Shown here one piece after another: positions 35,519-44,906 of a stretch of DNA of 64,000 nt; position 1 is the stretch's first letter; each line of letters starts with the position of its first letter. Under the pieces are notes generated by a model. The model was not told the DNA's origin and searched no databases. It was given only the letters and a program-made list of their open reading frames with translations. The position numbers and the translations under genes were made by a program. This DNA comes from Candidatus Nanoarchaeia archaeon (GTDB lineage: Archaea; Nanobdellota; Nanobdellia; Woesearchaeales; UBA525): NCBI GenBank assembly GCA_028279755.1, contig JANQNB010000013.1:21344-85343 (forward strand), written 5' to 3'.

Positions 35519-36550
35519 ATGGCGAATCAGGCAGCGCTGAGCAAGGCCTTCAAGGGCAAGACCATTCTCGTCACCGGCGGCTGCGGCAGCATCGGCTCTG
35601 AGATCGTGCGGCAAGTGCTCGAATTCGATCCGGAGGAGGTGCGGATCTTTGACCATAGCGAAGACAGCCATTTCCGTCTCAGCCAGAACCTGCAGTCAGA
35701 GCGCATCACCCATCTCATCGGCGACATCCGGGATCTCGAACGCGTCGTGATGGCGATGGAAGGCGTTGACATCGTGTTCCACGCTGCCGCGCTGAAGCAC
35801 GTGCCGTACTGCGAGTACAACCCGTACGAGGCGGTCAACACGAACGTGATCGGCACCAAGAATCTCGTGGATGCGGCGATCAAGCAGCACATCGGCACCT
35901 TCATCAGCATCTCGACCGACAAGGCGGTCAATCCGATCAACACGATGGGCGCAGCCAAGCTCCTGAGTGAGAAGATCGTCACCAACGCGCCCCTGGGCAA
36001 GAGCAAGGTGAAGTTCTGCTGCGTCCGTTTCGGCAATGTCCTCGCCAGTTCCGGCAGCATCATCCCGATCTTCCAGCAGCAGATCGAAGAGGGCGACACG
36101 ATCACCATCACGCATCCGGACATGACCCGTTTCTTCATGTGCATGGAAGAAGCGGTTGCGCTCGTGCTCCGCGCAGTGCTCCATGTCGAGAACGGCGAGA
36201 TCTTCATCCTGAAGATGCCTGCTTTGAAGATCACAGACCTGGCAGCGGTTGTCGTGGAAGAGCTCGCGCCGCAATGCGGCAAGGATCCGAAGCAGATCAA
36301 GCAGCAGATCATCGGGATCCGGCCTGGCGAGAAGCTCCACGAAGCCCTGATGAGCGAGGAAGAAGCAGCCTATATGACCGAGCTGAAGGACATGCTTGTC
36401 CTCCACAATTCGACGCTCAGCCATTTCGGCATGAACGGCGCAACACGGCGTTCCGAGAAAGTGCAGCTCAAGGATTACAATTCTGATACAGTCCCTCATC
36501 TCTCGAAAGAGGATATTCGCAAGACGCTCAAGGACAACAAGGTCCTCTGA
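35519..36550 (+). CDS. UDP-N-acetylglucosamine 4,6-dehydratase-like (CapD/FlaA1/PseB)
   Basis: 343 residues. GGCGSIGSE binds NAD(P). The usual SDR Tyr is Met here (TMGAAK), a hallmark of the short FlaA1/PglF-type inverting and retaining dehydratases. STDKAVNP and RFGNVLAS are typical. Likely makes the 4-keto-6-deoxy UDP-HexNAc needed for a bacillosamine or nonulosonate-type sugar. First gene of a plus-strand operon with the next three genes. Confidence 0.85.
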   Translation: MANQAALSKAFKGKTILVTGGCGSIGSEIVRQVLEFDPEEVRIFDHSEDSHFRLSQNLQSERITHLIGDIRDLERVVMAMEGVDIVFHAAALKHVPYCEYNPYEAVNTNVIGTKNLVDAAIKQHIGTFISISTDKAVNPINTMGAAKLLSEKIVTNAPLGKSKVKFCCVRFGNVLASSGSIIPIFQQQIEEGDTITITHPDMTRFFMCMEEAVALVLRAVLHVENGEIFILKMPALKITDLAAVVVEELAPQCGKDPKQIKQQIIGIRPGEKLHEALMSEEEAAYMTELKDMLVLHNSTLSHFGMNGATRRSEKVQLKDYNSDTVPHLSKEDIRKTLKDNKVL

Positions 36551-36562
36551 GGTGGCATCTGC

Positions 36563-37708
36563 ATGAGCACGCACAAGAAGCGCCGCATCCTGATCTGCAC
36601 CAGCGAGTACCCCCCAGTCGGGAGCGGGATCGCGCACGTGGTCTATAACCTGCGGCTCGCGTTCAAGCCGCACATCGTGAAGATCTGCTCGCCGATCGGA
36701 CCAGACATCCAATTGGGCGGCAAGCACCTGGTCACCAAGGCTGGCGGCCTGGGCATCATCTGGTTCTGGCTCCGCACAGCCCGCTATCTCAAGAAGCACG
36801 TCGATGCGTACGACGCAGTGTTGCTCGAGAACCCGCTCATCCCGTACAGGCTCTATTCAAGGAATATCACGATCACTCCGCACACTTTGTACACTGGCTC
36901 CTACCCGATGATCAAGCAAGTGAGCCCGTGGTACTTGATACCTTATTATTGGTTCATGAAAGTCTATACAAAGTGGTGCTACTGGCGCCTGGACACGCGC
37001 ATTCCGCTGACAAGCGCTGCTGACGATGTCACTGAGGAGATCAAGGCTTTGGGCGTGGATGCCAAGCGCATCACATACATCTCGAACGGTGCTGACCTCA
37101 AACGTTTCAAACCGGCGTCGAAAAAGGAGAAGCAGCGATTGCGCAAGAAGCTGGGACTTGACCCGGGAAAACCCACTATACTCTTTGTCGGCCGCCTGGA
37201 AATCGTGCACCAGCCGCTTGAGATGATCCGCATCTTTGCAGAGCTCCAGCGAAAGCGCGAACTCCAGTTCGTCATCCTCGGCGGCGGCTCGTACACTGAC
37301 GGGACAAAACTGGCGGCGAGCTCTCAGGGCCTGACCGACATCTCTTTCATTCCGCGCGTGCCGCATGACAGGATCCACGAGATATACCAGGCCTGCGACT
37401 ACTTCTTCATCAACAGCGTGTACACAGGACAATCCCTCACCGTGCTCGAAGCCATGGCCAGCGGCTTGCCTTTGCTCGCGCCAGACATCAGGTCGTTCCA
37501 ACGGATCGCGACGCAGAGCAAGGCTGGCTGCCTCTTCACCCCCAACAATAGCGAGCAAGCTGCCAAAGACGTCCTGGCCTTCCTCAAGAAACCACGCGCA
37601 GCGAGCAGCAAGCGCGCAGCGAACTATGCACGCAAGCATTTCGACTGGCAGCGCATCGGCAAGGACTATCTCAAATACATGCTAGAAGGTAGGAGGCGTA
37701 AGCGATGA
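36563..37708 (+). CDS. Family 4 glycosyltransferase
   Basis: 381 residues. SEYPPVGSGIAHVVYNL is the usual GT4 acceptor-domain opening, LFVGRLEIVHQPLEM starts the donor domain, and LTVLEAMASGLPLLAP holds the E-x7-E region. No membrane span. It starts 12 bases after the dehydratase and overlaps the next gene by 4 bases (ATGA), so it is coupled. Confidence 0.85.
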   Translation: MSTHKKRRILICTSEYPPVGSGIAHVVYNLRLAFKPHIVKICSPIGPDIQLGGKHLVTKAGGLGIIWFWLRTARYLKKHVDAYDAVLLENPLIPYRLYSRNITITPHTLYTGSYPMIKQVSPWYLIPYYWFMKVYTKWCYWRLDTRIPLTSAADDVTEEIKALGVDAKRITYISNGADLKRFKPASKKEKQRLRKKLGLDPGKPTILFVGRLEIVHQPLEMIRIFAELQRKRELQFVILGGGSYTDGTKLAASSQGLTDISFIPRVPHDRIHEIYQACDYFFINSVYTGQSLTVLEAMASGLPLLAPDIRSFQRIATQSKAGCLFTPNNSEQAAKDVLAFLKKPRAASSKRAANYARKHFDWQRIGKDYLKYMLEGRRRKR

Positions 37709-39516
37709 CTGTGCTCATTGTCCAGCACGCAGACGTGCTGACACGCGAAGAGCGCGCCCAGCTCCGCAAGAAGGGCACGATCATCGTCGCGCTCTTCCAG
37801 CCAGTGCGGAAGGGCGTGGTCCATCGCGACAGCATCCTCGTGTTCCGCGAGAACTACAAAGTTAGCGAGTTCCATAAGGAGATCATCGGCAAGCTGCAGA
37901 ACCTCTTCATCCAAGAAGGTAACAACTATTGGTACCTGTTCGAAAACCTCCTGTACGCGCACGCCGGCGAGAAGATCAAGCACTCCTTGGCGATCTACGA
38001 GGCGCGCTACCTCATCGACTTCCTCGAAGCGATCAAGCAGCGCTACCCTCGCCAGAAGATCCAGGTCCGGAACAACGGGCATAAATGGACACGAGCATTG
38101 GATTTCCTGCTGACCGGGAAGCAGGCCTTCACGACAACAGGGGTTGCGAAGCGCTGGCTCTTGCGCAGCCTGCTCAGGACCCGGATACGACTCGTTCGCA
38201 AGCTTGCAAGCATGCTCCGCGGCAAGAACGGAAAGCGCGCAGCAGTCATCGCGGTCTCGTCCGGACGGTTCAAACGAGCATCCCGGTATCAGAACCAGTT
38301 CTGGGGTCCCTTGCTCACAGCGCTCGAACAACGAAAGCTCACCACCAAGCTGCTCGAGTACGACCAGCTCAAGCAGCATACGAGCTGGCTGCCATTCCTC
38401 AAGCGCGGCGAGGACGCGTTCATCGGCGACTACTACAACGCGACCTACCGGCGCACGTATCGACGCTCGCTGAAGGTCATCAAGCGGATCAGAAAGCGGG
38501 CCGCGCCAGCACTCGCACGGCTGTCGTACAAGGGCTACAAATACGGCCCGCTCATCAAGAACCAGATCACCCTCACCCTGCATACCATGGCGCCGCATTT
38601 CGCTGACCTGCTCGCAACAGGTGAGGCAGTGCTCGAGAAGGAGCAACCGCGCCTTGTCTTGGTCGACCAGGAAGAGGGCGGTTATGGCAAGGCCTTCATG
38701 TACGCAGCCAGGAAGACCGGGACAAAGGTCGTGGCATTTCAGTACGAGCTCGTCTATGAGAACTGCCTCCACGCGCACCTCAAGACCAAGCGAGTCACGA
38801 ACAAGAATGCGCCGAACTGGCGCCCGGTGCCTGATCAGAAGCTTGTCAGCGGACCGTTCCTGAAGCGCATCCTGGAGCAGCACTGCAACTATGATCCTCG
38901 CTCCCTCAGCGTGGTCGGCACGCCGCGCTACGACGAGTACTTCCGCTATGCCAAGAAAGCGAAAGGCAAGCAGCAGCTCCGTCGCAAGCTGGGATTGCCG
39001 AACAAGAAGATCCTCGTGTATGCCTGCGGCTCGATGACCCAGGACAGGAACTGCCTTGCCGCTGTCATCGACACTGTCACGAAAGACCCTGATGCGCATC
39101 TGGTGGTGAAGATCCATCCGAGCATCAACCGGGCGCGCTATGAGCAGGCGTTCGATCTGTCGCATCCAAACATCACGGTCAAGCAGCATCTGGACATGAA
39201 GGAGCTCTTGTCAGTGACAGACATCCTCATGACCATCTGTTCGACCGTCTCGATCGAAGCGGTGATCTTCGGCGCCATCCCCCTCCTTGTAAATCTCGAC
39301 TTTGACTGCCCCTTGCCCTTGAAACGCTTCGGCGTCGCTGTCGAGGTCAAGAAGCAGGCGGAGATCAGACCCACCATCACCAAGCTGCTCACAGACAAGA
39401 AAGCAGTGCAGCGCCTGCGCAGGAACCGGCAGCGCTTCCTGAAGCAATACCTGGCCAGCACTGACGGCAAGAGCACAGAGCGCGCTGCACAGGAGATCGC
39501 AAAACTCGCAAAATGA
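37705..39516 (+). CDS. GT-B-type surface carbohydrate biosynthesis protein
   Basis: 603 residues. The N-terminal ~200 are basic and unclassified. A GT-B fold like that of CDP-glycerol glycerophosphotransferases or UDP-GlcNAc 2-epimerase-like transferases covers about 320-600 (VVGTPRYDEYF, YACGSMTQD, HLVVKIHPS, ICSTVSIEAVIFG). Likely transfers a sugar or a polyol-phosphate. Coupled to its neighbours by ATGA overlaps. The exact activity is unclear. Confidence 0.65.
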   Translation: MTVLIVQHADVLTREERAQLRKKGTIIVALFQPVRKGVVHRDSILVFRENYKVSEFHKEIIGKLQNLFIQEGNNYWYLFENLLYAHAGEKIKHSLAIYEARYLIDFLEAIKQRYPRQKIQVRNNGHKWTRALDFLLTGKQAFTTTGVAKRWLLRSLLRTRIRLVRKLASMLRGKNGKRAAVIAVSSGRFKRASRYQNQFWGPLLTALEQRKLTTKLLEYDQLKQHTSWLPFLKRGEDAFIGDYYNATYRRTYRRSLKVIKRIRKRAAPALARLSYKGYKYGPLIKNQITLTLHTMAPHFADLLATGEAVLEKEQPRLVLVDQEEGGYGKAFMYAARKTGTKVVAFQYELVYENCLHAHLKTKRVTNKNAPNWRPVPDQKLVSGPFLKRILEQHCNYDPRSLSVVGTPRYDEYFRYAKKAKGKQQLRRKLGLPNKKILVYACGSMTQDRNCLAAVIDTVTKDPDAHLVVKIHPSINRARYEQAFDLSHPNITVKQHLDMKELLSVTDILMTICSTVSIEAVIFGAIPLLVNLDFDCPLPLKRFGVAVEVKKQAEIRPTITKLLTDKKAVQRLRRNRQRFLKQYLASTDGKSTERAAQEIAKLAK

Positions 39517-40274
39517 GACAAGAGGCCATCCTCATATTTCTCTCACTCCTACTCCTCACCGCATGCGCACCAGCAGAGATTGACGATCCTGTCGAGCAAC
39601 CAGTACCAGTAGTCCCTGAACCAGACAACCCAGATCTTCCAGACCCTGTGACCGGCTACATCGATCCTGATGCTCCAGGCGCGCCGGCCATTCCCAAACC
39701 GATCAAGAACTGGACCTATGACACCGGAAACCCGGACGGGGAAGGCGCGGGCATTCTCGGCTGCGCGCCTGGCGAGTTCTACGAGCATTACCGGCTCTAC
39801 TGGCGGAACTATCCGGAACGGCAGGGGCATCATGGCACGCGCGATCCGAGCGATGCAGCGTGCTGCCCGAGCGACAAGCATTGCGTCTACCAAGGCGAGT
39901 GCTATGAAGCGAGCCCGACAACGTTCATCGACACTGACGGGAACGGCGCTGTGGATTATTTCTGCTATCCCTACGATCTCGGCGACGGCTGGTGGGTGAA
40001 CATGGACTACCACCAGATGTATTGCGACCGCGCGTTCGGGCCTGGCCATTGGAACATCGGCGGCAACGCGACTGTCGAGGACAAGTATTGGAGCAATCGC
40101 GGCGGGCCGCGACCAGGCTATTGCACGATCGGCAATGACGGGCATCCGAGCTGGGAATGCTGCTGCGGCGACGACACTGGCGAGTACGTGGTCGAGACAG
40201 ACGGCAGGCGCGCGTGCTGCGCAAGCCCAGAACAGTGCGTGGACGAGCAGGGGAAATGCACGCAGTGCGCATGA
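39513..40274 (+). CDS. Cys-rich predicted lipoprotein
   Basis: 253 residues. Signal peptide with lipobox LLTAC (Cys 18), a Pro- and Asp-rich linker, then a Cys-rich domain with about 17 cysteines (CCPSDKHC, ECCCGDD, CCASPEQC). Overlaps the upstream glycosyltransferase by ATGA and ends exactly at the convergent asparagine-synthase-like gene. Disulfide-rich, likely extracellular; function unknown. Confidence 0.65.
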   Translation: MRQEAILIFLSLLLLTACAPAEIDDPVEQPVPVVPEPDNPDLPDPVTGYIDPDAPGAPAIPKPIKNWTYDTGNPDGEGAGILGCAPGEFYEHYRLYWRNYPERQGHHGTRDPSDAACCPSDKHCVYQGECYEASPTTFIDTDGNGAVDYFCYPYDLGDGWWVNMDYHQMYCDRAFGPGHWNIGGNATVEDKYWSNRGGPRPGYCTIGNDGHPSWECCCGDDTGEYVVETDGRRACCASPEQCVDEQGKCTQCA

Positions 40275-42179
40275 TCAGAATCCTTTCTTCAATGCAGAAC
40301 GGAGCAGGTCGACATAGCGCAGCCAGTATTCGAAATTGAGCAGGTTCCAGAAGAGCATCATGTGGTTGTCTTCGTCAGCAAGGTGCTCTTTCCAGTACCC
40401 GAGCAGCACGTCCTGCTTGACATAGTCGTAGATGCCCAGGTCTTTGTCTTTCAGCAGGGTCTCGATCTCTTCACGGAGTTCGTTCTTCATCCATTCGTAC
40501 AAGGGCGCGTTGAACCCGACTTTCTCCTTTCGCGTCCTGACTTTCTCGTTCACGATGCCTTTCATCGCGTCCCTGAGGATGTTCTTGCCGATCCCGTCGC
40601 GCACCTTGAAGCGGTTGGGGATGCTGTACGCGAACTCCACAAGACGATAATCGAGATAGGGCACCCTGGCTTCGAGCGAGAAGGCCATGGTGTTCCGGTC
40701 TTCTGGCCGCAATAGGACAGGCACGCCTTCCATGGTGAGCTCGTTGTACATCCTGCTTGTCAGCAATGACTTCGCTTTGTGCGGGTGCTCGTGCTCATGC
40801 AAGGTCGCGAGCAGCTCGTCCTTGATCAGCGCCTGGTGCTTCTCCTTGTTCGGCGAGAGGAAGCTCGTGCTATCCAGCTTCTTGCGGAAGTCGGTCCAGA
40901 GCTTGCGCTCCTTGTTATGATTCTGCATCCAGAGCGTGATCTCCTTCTCCATCAGCTCGGTCTCGCCTGTTTTCTCCAGGTCGTAGAAGTTGTACCAATA
41001 ATGGTCGTAATAGCCTGACGCTGACTCGTCGGCGCCGTTGCCAGTGAGCACGACGGTGAAGCCCTCATCCTTGATCTTCTGCATGACCTGCCAGTGCGAA
41101 TAGAACGTGACAGTACAGATCGGCTCGTCGTGGTAGCTGATCATCTTCGTCAGGTTTGCGAAGAAGTCGCCGAGCGTGGGCTTGATAAAATGGGAATCGA
41201 TGCCCAGGTCGTCGATGACTGCCTGGATGTATTCCTGCTCGTCGTAGCGGTTGCCTTTTTCGTAGACTGCGCTGAAGGTGATGGTCTCTTTCTTCAGGAC
41301 CTTCTTCGCGATCGAGACGATGCTGGGCGAGTCCATCCCGCCGCTGAGCGCGAACGTATACGGCACGTCCGCACGCAAGCGTATCTTGACCGCGTCGATG
41401 AGGAGTTCGCGGTATTTCGCGACGATCTCTTCGTCGCTCAGGTCTGTCTGCTTGGTGAGGTCGAGTTCCCAGTACTTGGTGATCGTGCAATCCTTGCTTG
41501 TGAGATCGATGAGCATGTAGGTTGCTGGCTCGAGCTGCTTGATCTCCTTGAAATAGCTCTCGTCGTCGTCATCGACATAGCGGTAGCCTTGGACAAGGTT
41601 GCGCATCATCTTCTGCTCGTTCGGCGTGATGCTGGGCAAGGGGAATTGGCACAGGGTCTTGATCTCAGAGCCAAAGACGAACTGCGTGTCGCTCTTGTGG
41701 TAGTAGAAGGGCTTGATGCCAAAACGGTCGCGTGCGCAGAACAAGGTGTTCTTCTCCCGGTCGTAGAGGACAAAGCCCCACATCCCGTTGAAGTGCTGAA
41801 GACAATCGAGACCGTATTCCTGGTACGCTGCGATCACGACTTCTGTATCAGTGTCAGAGACAAAAGAATGTCCTTTCTTCTTCAGCTCGTCGCGCAGTTC
41901 CAAGTAATTATAGATCTCGCCGTTATAGACAAGCGTCACCGTGCCGTCCTGGCTGGACATGGGCTGATGCCCCTGGCGTGACAGGTCGAGGATGCTGAGG
42001 CGGGCGTTCGCCAATGCGAGATCATGCTCTTTCTCGCTTTCCTTGCCGGTTCCAGTGTCCAGGAGAACGAAGCCCTCATCGTCCGGGCCGCGGTGTCGCA
42101 TCGACGCGACCATGTCTGCGATGACTTGGTCGGTGCCCGCGCTCCCGTCGAGAAGCCAGTATCCTGCGATGCCGCACAT
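40275..42179 (-). CDS. asnB: Glutamine-hydrolysing asparagine synthase-like protein
   Basis: 634 residues. MCGIAGYW gives the N-terminal nucleophile Cys 2; SGGMDS binds ATP in the synthetase domain. It could make asparagine, but its place in the glycan locus next to an N-acetyl-sugar amidotransferase also fits AsnB-like enzymes that amidate sugar acids. The TATA element at 42201-42210 fits the ATG at 42179. Confidence 0.82.
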   Translation of the reverse strand: MCGIAGYWLLDGSAGTDQVIADMVASMRHRGPDDEGFVLLDTGTGKESEKEHDLALANARLSILDLSRQGHQPMSSQDGTVTLVYNGEIYNYLELRDELKKKGHSFVSDTDTEVVIAAYQEYGLDCLQHFNGMWGFVLYDREKNTLFCARDRFGIKPFYYHKSDTQFVFGSEIKTLCQFPLPSITPNEQKMMRNLVQGYRYVDDDDESYFKEIKQLEPATYMLIDLTSKDCTITKYWELDLTKQTDLSDEEIVAKYRELLIDAVKIRLRADVPYTFALSGGMDSPSIVSIAKKVLKKETITFSAVYEKGNRYDEQEYIQAVIDDLGIDSHFIKPTLGDFFANLTKMISYHDEPICTVTFYSHWQVMQKIKDEGFTVVLTGNGADESASGYYDHYWYNFYDLEKTGETELMEKEITLWMQNHNKERKLWTDFRKKLDSTSFLSPNKEKHQALIKDELLATLHEHEHPHKAKSLLTSRMYNELTMEGVPVLLRPEDRNTMAFSLEARVPYLDYRLVEFAYSIPNRFKVRDGIGKNILRDAMKGIVNEKVRTRKEKVGFNAPLYEWMKNELREEIETLLKDKDLGIYDYVKQDVLLGYWKEHLADEDNHMMLFWNLLNFEYWLRYVDLLRSALKKGF

Positions 42180-42200
42180 GGTGCCACGGCCTGGATAGCA

Positions 42201-42234
42201 GTTTTAATAGTTTTCCCCAGTAAAGTATATAAAC
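42201..42234. promoter_or_regulatory. Divergent promoters of asnB-like and acyltransferase genes
   Basis: CTATTAAAAC on the minus strand (42201-42210) and GTATATAAAC on the plus strand (42225-42234), each about 25-30 bases from its start codon. Confidence 0.5.
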
Positions 42235-42257
42235 CTCGTCGGGCTTTCTCGACGGTG

Positions 42258-42854
42258 ATGGGCATCTTGCGAAAGATCTATACCCGGACGACCCTGCTCG
42301 AAGGCACAGTCCATCTTGTGCGTGGCTCGTGGAAGATGTTCCGGGTCAAGTTGATCTCGTGGTATTGGCGCTACAACTTCGCGCGCTGCGGCAAGCGCCT
42401 GGTCGTCTTCCCGAAAGTCAGGATCGAGTTCCCGAAGAACATCAGCGCAGGCGATGACGTCTCTGTCAATGTCAGCTCGTATCTGAAGAGCGAGAATCCC
42501 ACAGCGCGGCTGATCATCCACGACGGGGTGGCGATCGGCGGCAATGTCGAGATTGACTGGAGCGGCGGCCTGGTGATCGGCACCAGGACCGTGATCACGA
42601 CAGGCGCGAGCGTGCACACGCACGTGCATGGCGCAGACGGCCTGGATCCCTGGGCAAAAGCGCAGTTCAAGCCCTTGCGTATCGGCAGGAATGTCTGGAT
42701 CGCAGCAGAGGCCATGATACTGCCGCAGGTGTCGAAGATCGGGGACGGCGCTGTCGTCGCTGCCCGCGCGGTCGTGACGAAAGACGTGCCGCCGCGTGTT
42801 GTCGTCGCTGGCAATCCAGCACGGGTTATCAAGAAACTGCCGAAGAAACGATAA
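42258..42854 (+). CDS. Hexapeptide-repeat (left-handed beta-helix) sugar acyltransferase
   Basis: 198 residues. Repeated I-G-x4 turns (VAIGGNVEIDWSGGLVIGTR, IGRNVWIAAEAMIL, IGDGAVVAARAVV) form the beta-helix, and the catalytic-type His lies in SVHTHVHGAD. Ends AGNPARVIKKLPKK, typical of maltose O-acetyltransferase/LbH enzymes. Probably acetylates a sugar amine or hydroxyl. Confidence 0.85.
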   Translation: MGILRKIYTRTTLLEGTVHLVRGSWKMFRVKLISWYWRYNFARCGKRLVVFPKVRIEFPKNISAGDDVSVNVSSYLKSENPTARLIIHDGVAIGGNVEIDWSGGLVIGTRTVITTGASVHTHVHGADGLDPWAKAQFKPLRIGRNVWIAAEAMILPQVSKIGDGAVVAARAVVTKDVPPRVVVAGNPARVIKKLPKKR

Positions 42855-42860
42855 TTGTTC

Positions 42861-44018
42861 TCAGTCTTCTTCTTCGTACGGGAACCGGTCTGGCACTTTG
42901 TCTCCACCTATCCAGCCGTCGATGTACCACTCGCCGTTCTCGTCCTTTTTCCAGACCTCGTGGTTGCGGAACTTCTCGGCGACTTCCCAGAACTGCTCGA
43001 CCGTGATGCCGATGCGCTTGCAGAAGTTCTCGATAAAAGACTTGGGCGGCTTCACACCATCTTTCTCGCGGACAAGCTTCACCGCTTCCTCACGAGTGAG
43101 GCGGCCTTTGCGGATCTCGTTGCATGCGTTGTCTGTGATCCTGTTGAAGCCGAACTTGAGCCATTTGAAGTAGTGGTGGATGACGATGTGTTCGCAGTCG
43201 AGGTCTGCATAATCATAGAGCCCCATGATGGGTCCTTTCTTCCTGCGCTGGAAGCCGTACTTCTCCGAGATCTTCACGTTCTGGTCCGCGTCCCAGGGGT
43301 GGTAGTAGCCGATGAACAATGGCGTGTAGCCGAGCGCGTCCAGGTCTTTCTCATCGGGGTAGACGCAGAACTTGATCTCCGAGAGTGGCAAGTCCGCGTC
43401 AGCCCAGTCCTCAGCAGTCTTGCCTTTGAGGATGTGCTGGTGGCGGAACCAGTCGCGGTTGAGCTTTGACACTTGCTGCAGGTCTGCCTGGCCGCCATAC
43501 TCCATGTCCGGGTTCTCACCCCAGAGCACGAGCGGGATGCCGAACTTCACGGCTATTTGAGGAATGATGTTCCAGATGGCGAGATGGTCAGGGAGCGAGC
43601 AGTCGCCAAACTCTTCGAAGGTCTTCTTGCGGAGCTTGTTGAACCCGACAGGGTTTGGCGTGATGTCGATCTGGTCGACGCCCATCTCGCGCAAGGCCTT
43701 GATGTTGTGCTCTCCTAAAGGCGTGCGCGCGTCAGTCCTGAACGTCACCGCGAGCGGGTTCATCTTGTAGACGTTCTTCGCGATGTGGATCTGGTAGGTG
43801 CTGTCCTTGCCGCCGCTGACCGGCACGATGCAGTCCCACTGCTTGGGATCCTTTGTGCGGTATTTGTCGCAGTACGAGCGGAACTCAGCTTCGCGCGCCT
43901 TCCAGTCGATCTCTTGCTTTTTCTGGGCTGCGAGTACGCAGGCAGAGCACACACCTTCCTCGTTGAAGTGGATGTTCGGGCGTGTGTCCGGAATGACGCA
44001 GAGCTTACAATAACGCAT
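42861..44018 (-). CDS. N-acetyl sugar amidotransferase (PseA/WbpG-like)
   Basis: 385 residues. CKLCVIPDTRPN with an early Cys pair (CSAC) resembles the zinc-binding start of this family; VSGGKDS is the ATP-pyrophosphatase loop, and WGENPDMEYGG is typical. It converts a sugar acyl-amide to an amidine, as on legionaminic or pseudaminic acid derivatives and in LPS sugars. Such enzymes usually work with HisH/HisF-type ammonia suppliers, which are absent here. TATA-like element at 44052-44060; GAGGTC before ATG. Confidence 0.85.
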   Translation of the reverse strand: MRYCKLCVIPDTRPNIHFNEEGVCSACVLAAQKKQEIDWKAREAEFRSYCDKYRTKDPKQWDCIVPVSGGKDSTYQIHIAKNVYKMNPLAVTFRTDARTPLGEHNIKALREMGVDQIDITPNPVGFNKLRKKTFEEFGDCSLPDHLAIWNIIPQIAVKFGIPLVLWGENPDMEYGGQADLQQVSKLNRDWFRHQHILKGKTAEDWADADLPLSEIKFCVYPDEKDLDALGYTPLFIGYYHPWDADQNVKISEKYGFQRRKKGPIMGLYDYADLDCEHIVIHHYFKWLKFGFNRITDNACNEIRKGRLTREEAVKLVREKDGVKPPKSFIENFCKRIGITVEQFWEVAEKFRNHEVWKKDENGEWYIDGWIGGDKVPDRFPYEEED

Positions 44019-44097
44019 AATTCGACCTCTTCAGCGACTGTAATCCTCATCGTATTTAAGCTTTATGAAGCCGATATCCTTTTCTCCAGGCCCAAAG

Positions 44098-44111
44098 TCT
44101 TTTTAAAAAAC
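44098..44111 (+). promoter_or_regulatory. TATA element of the methyltransferase gene
   Basis: TCTTTTTAAAAAAC, about 19-32 bases before ATG 44130. Confidence 0.45.
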
Positions 44112-44129
44112 GAGCCTTTCTTTCAGGTC

Positions 44130-44891
44130 ATGGCAGATCCTTCACGCATCCAGGAATCCAAGACCACGACAGCGAAAGAAGTCACGTTCCGCGAAGAGCT
44201 TGAGCAGCATTTCGACAAGGCGCCAGGCTCCTCGGTTGAGAAGCTCCAGAACTTCGCCAAGTACGTGCCGCGCCAGAACCTCGCGCGCTTTCTCAGCAAG
44301 TACGAATTGTTCAAGCAGGTCCTTGATGTGCACGGCTCGATCGTCGAATGCGGCGTCTATCTCGGCGGCGGCCTGATGACCTTTGCGCAACTGAGCGCGA
44401 TCCTCGAACCAGTCAACCACACCCGGCACATCATCGGTTTCGACACGTTCGGAGGCTTTGCCGGCATGACAGAGATCGACAAGAAGGGCGGGTCGCAGCA
44501 TGCAGAAGACGGCGGCATGGCTGCTGAATGCTTCGAAGAGCTCAGGGAATGCATCAAGCTCTACGACCAGAACCGCTTCCTCAATCACCTCGAGAAGGTC
44601 GAGCTGGTGGAGGGCGACATCAGGAAGACCGCGCCTGCGTTCCTCAAGGACCGTCCTGAAACCGTAATCAGCCTCCTTTACCTCGACCTTGACCTGTACG
44701 AGCCGACAAAAGCTGCGCTGAAAGCTTTCCTGCCGCGCATGCCAAAAGGCGCGATCATCGCATTCGACGAACTCAACGCTGCGAACTGGCCAGGCGAGAC
44801 CCAGGCAGTGCTGGAAGAGCTCGGCCTGGGCAAGCTCAGGATCAAGCGCTTCCCGTTCGACACCTTCATCTCTTACGCTGTCCTGGAATAG
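44130..44891 (+). CDS. TylF/MycF-type sugar O-methyltransferase
   Basis: 253 residues. IVECGVYLGGGLMTFA is the SAM-binding motif, FDTFGGFAGMT and LLYLDLDLYEPTK are characteristic of the TylF family. SAM-dependent methylation of a sugar hydroxyl on a glycan is the likely role. It starts a plus-strand pair with the SpsF-SpsG fusion, 15 bases away. Confidence 0.85.
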   Translation: MADPSRIQESKTTTAKEVTFREELEQHFDKAPGSSVEKLQNFAKYVPRQNLARFLSKYELFKQVLDVHGSIVECGVYLGGGLMTFAQLSAILEPVNHTRHIIGFDTFGGFAGMTEIDKKGGSQHAEDGGMAAECFEELRECIKLYDQNRFLNHLEKVELVEGDIRKTAPAFLKDRPETVISLLYLDLDLYEPTKAALKAFLPRMPKGAIIAFDELNAANWPGETQAVLEELGLGKLRIKRFPFDTFISYAVLE

Positions 44892-44906
44892 GATCGCAGA
44901 CACACA

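Noticed and set aside
35696..36799. 367-codon open frame antisense to the 4,6-dehydratase
   Set aside because: Same reasoning; the plus strand encodes an unmistakable SDR.
37666..39189. 507-codon open frame antisense to the GT-B-type gene
   Set aside because: Low-complexity, Leu/Val/Arg/Asp-rich translation with no motifs; it mirrors the coding strand's third-position bias. The plus-strand frame has clear fold motifs.
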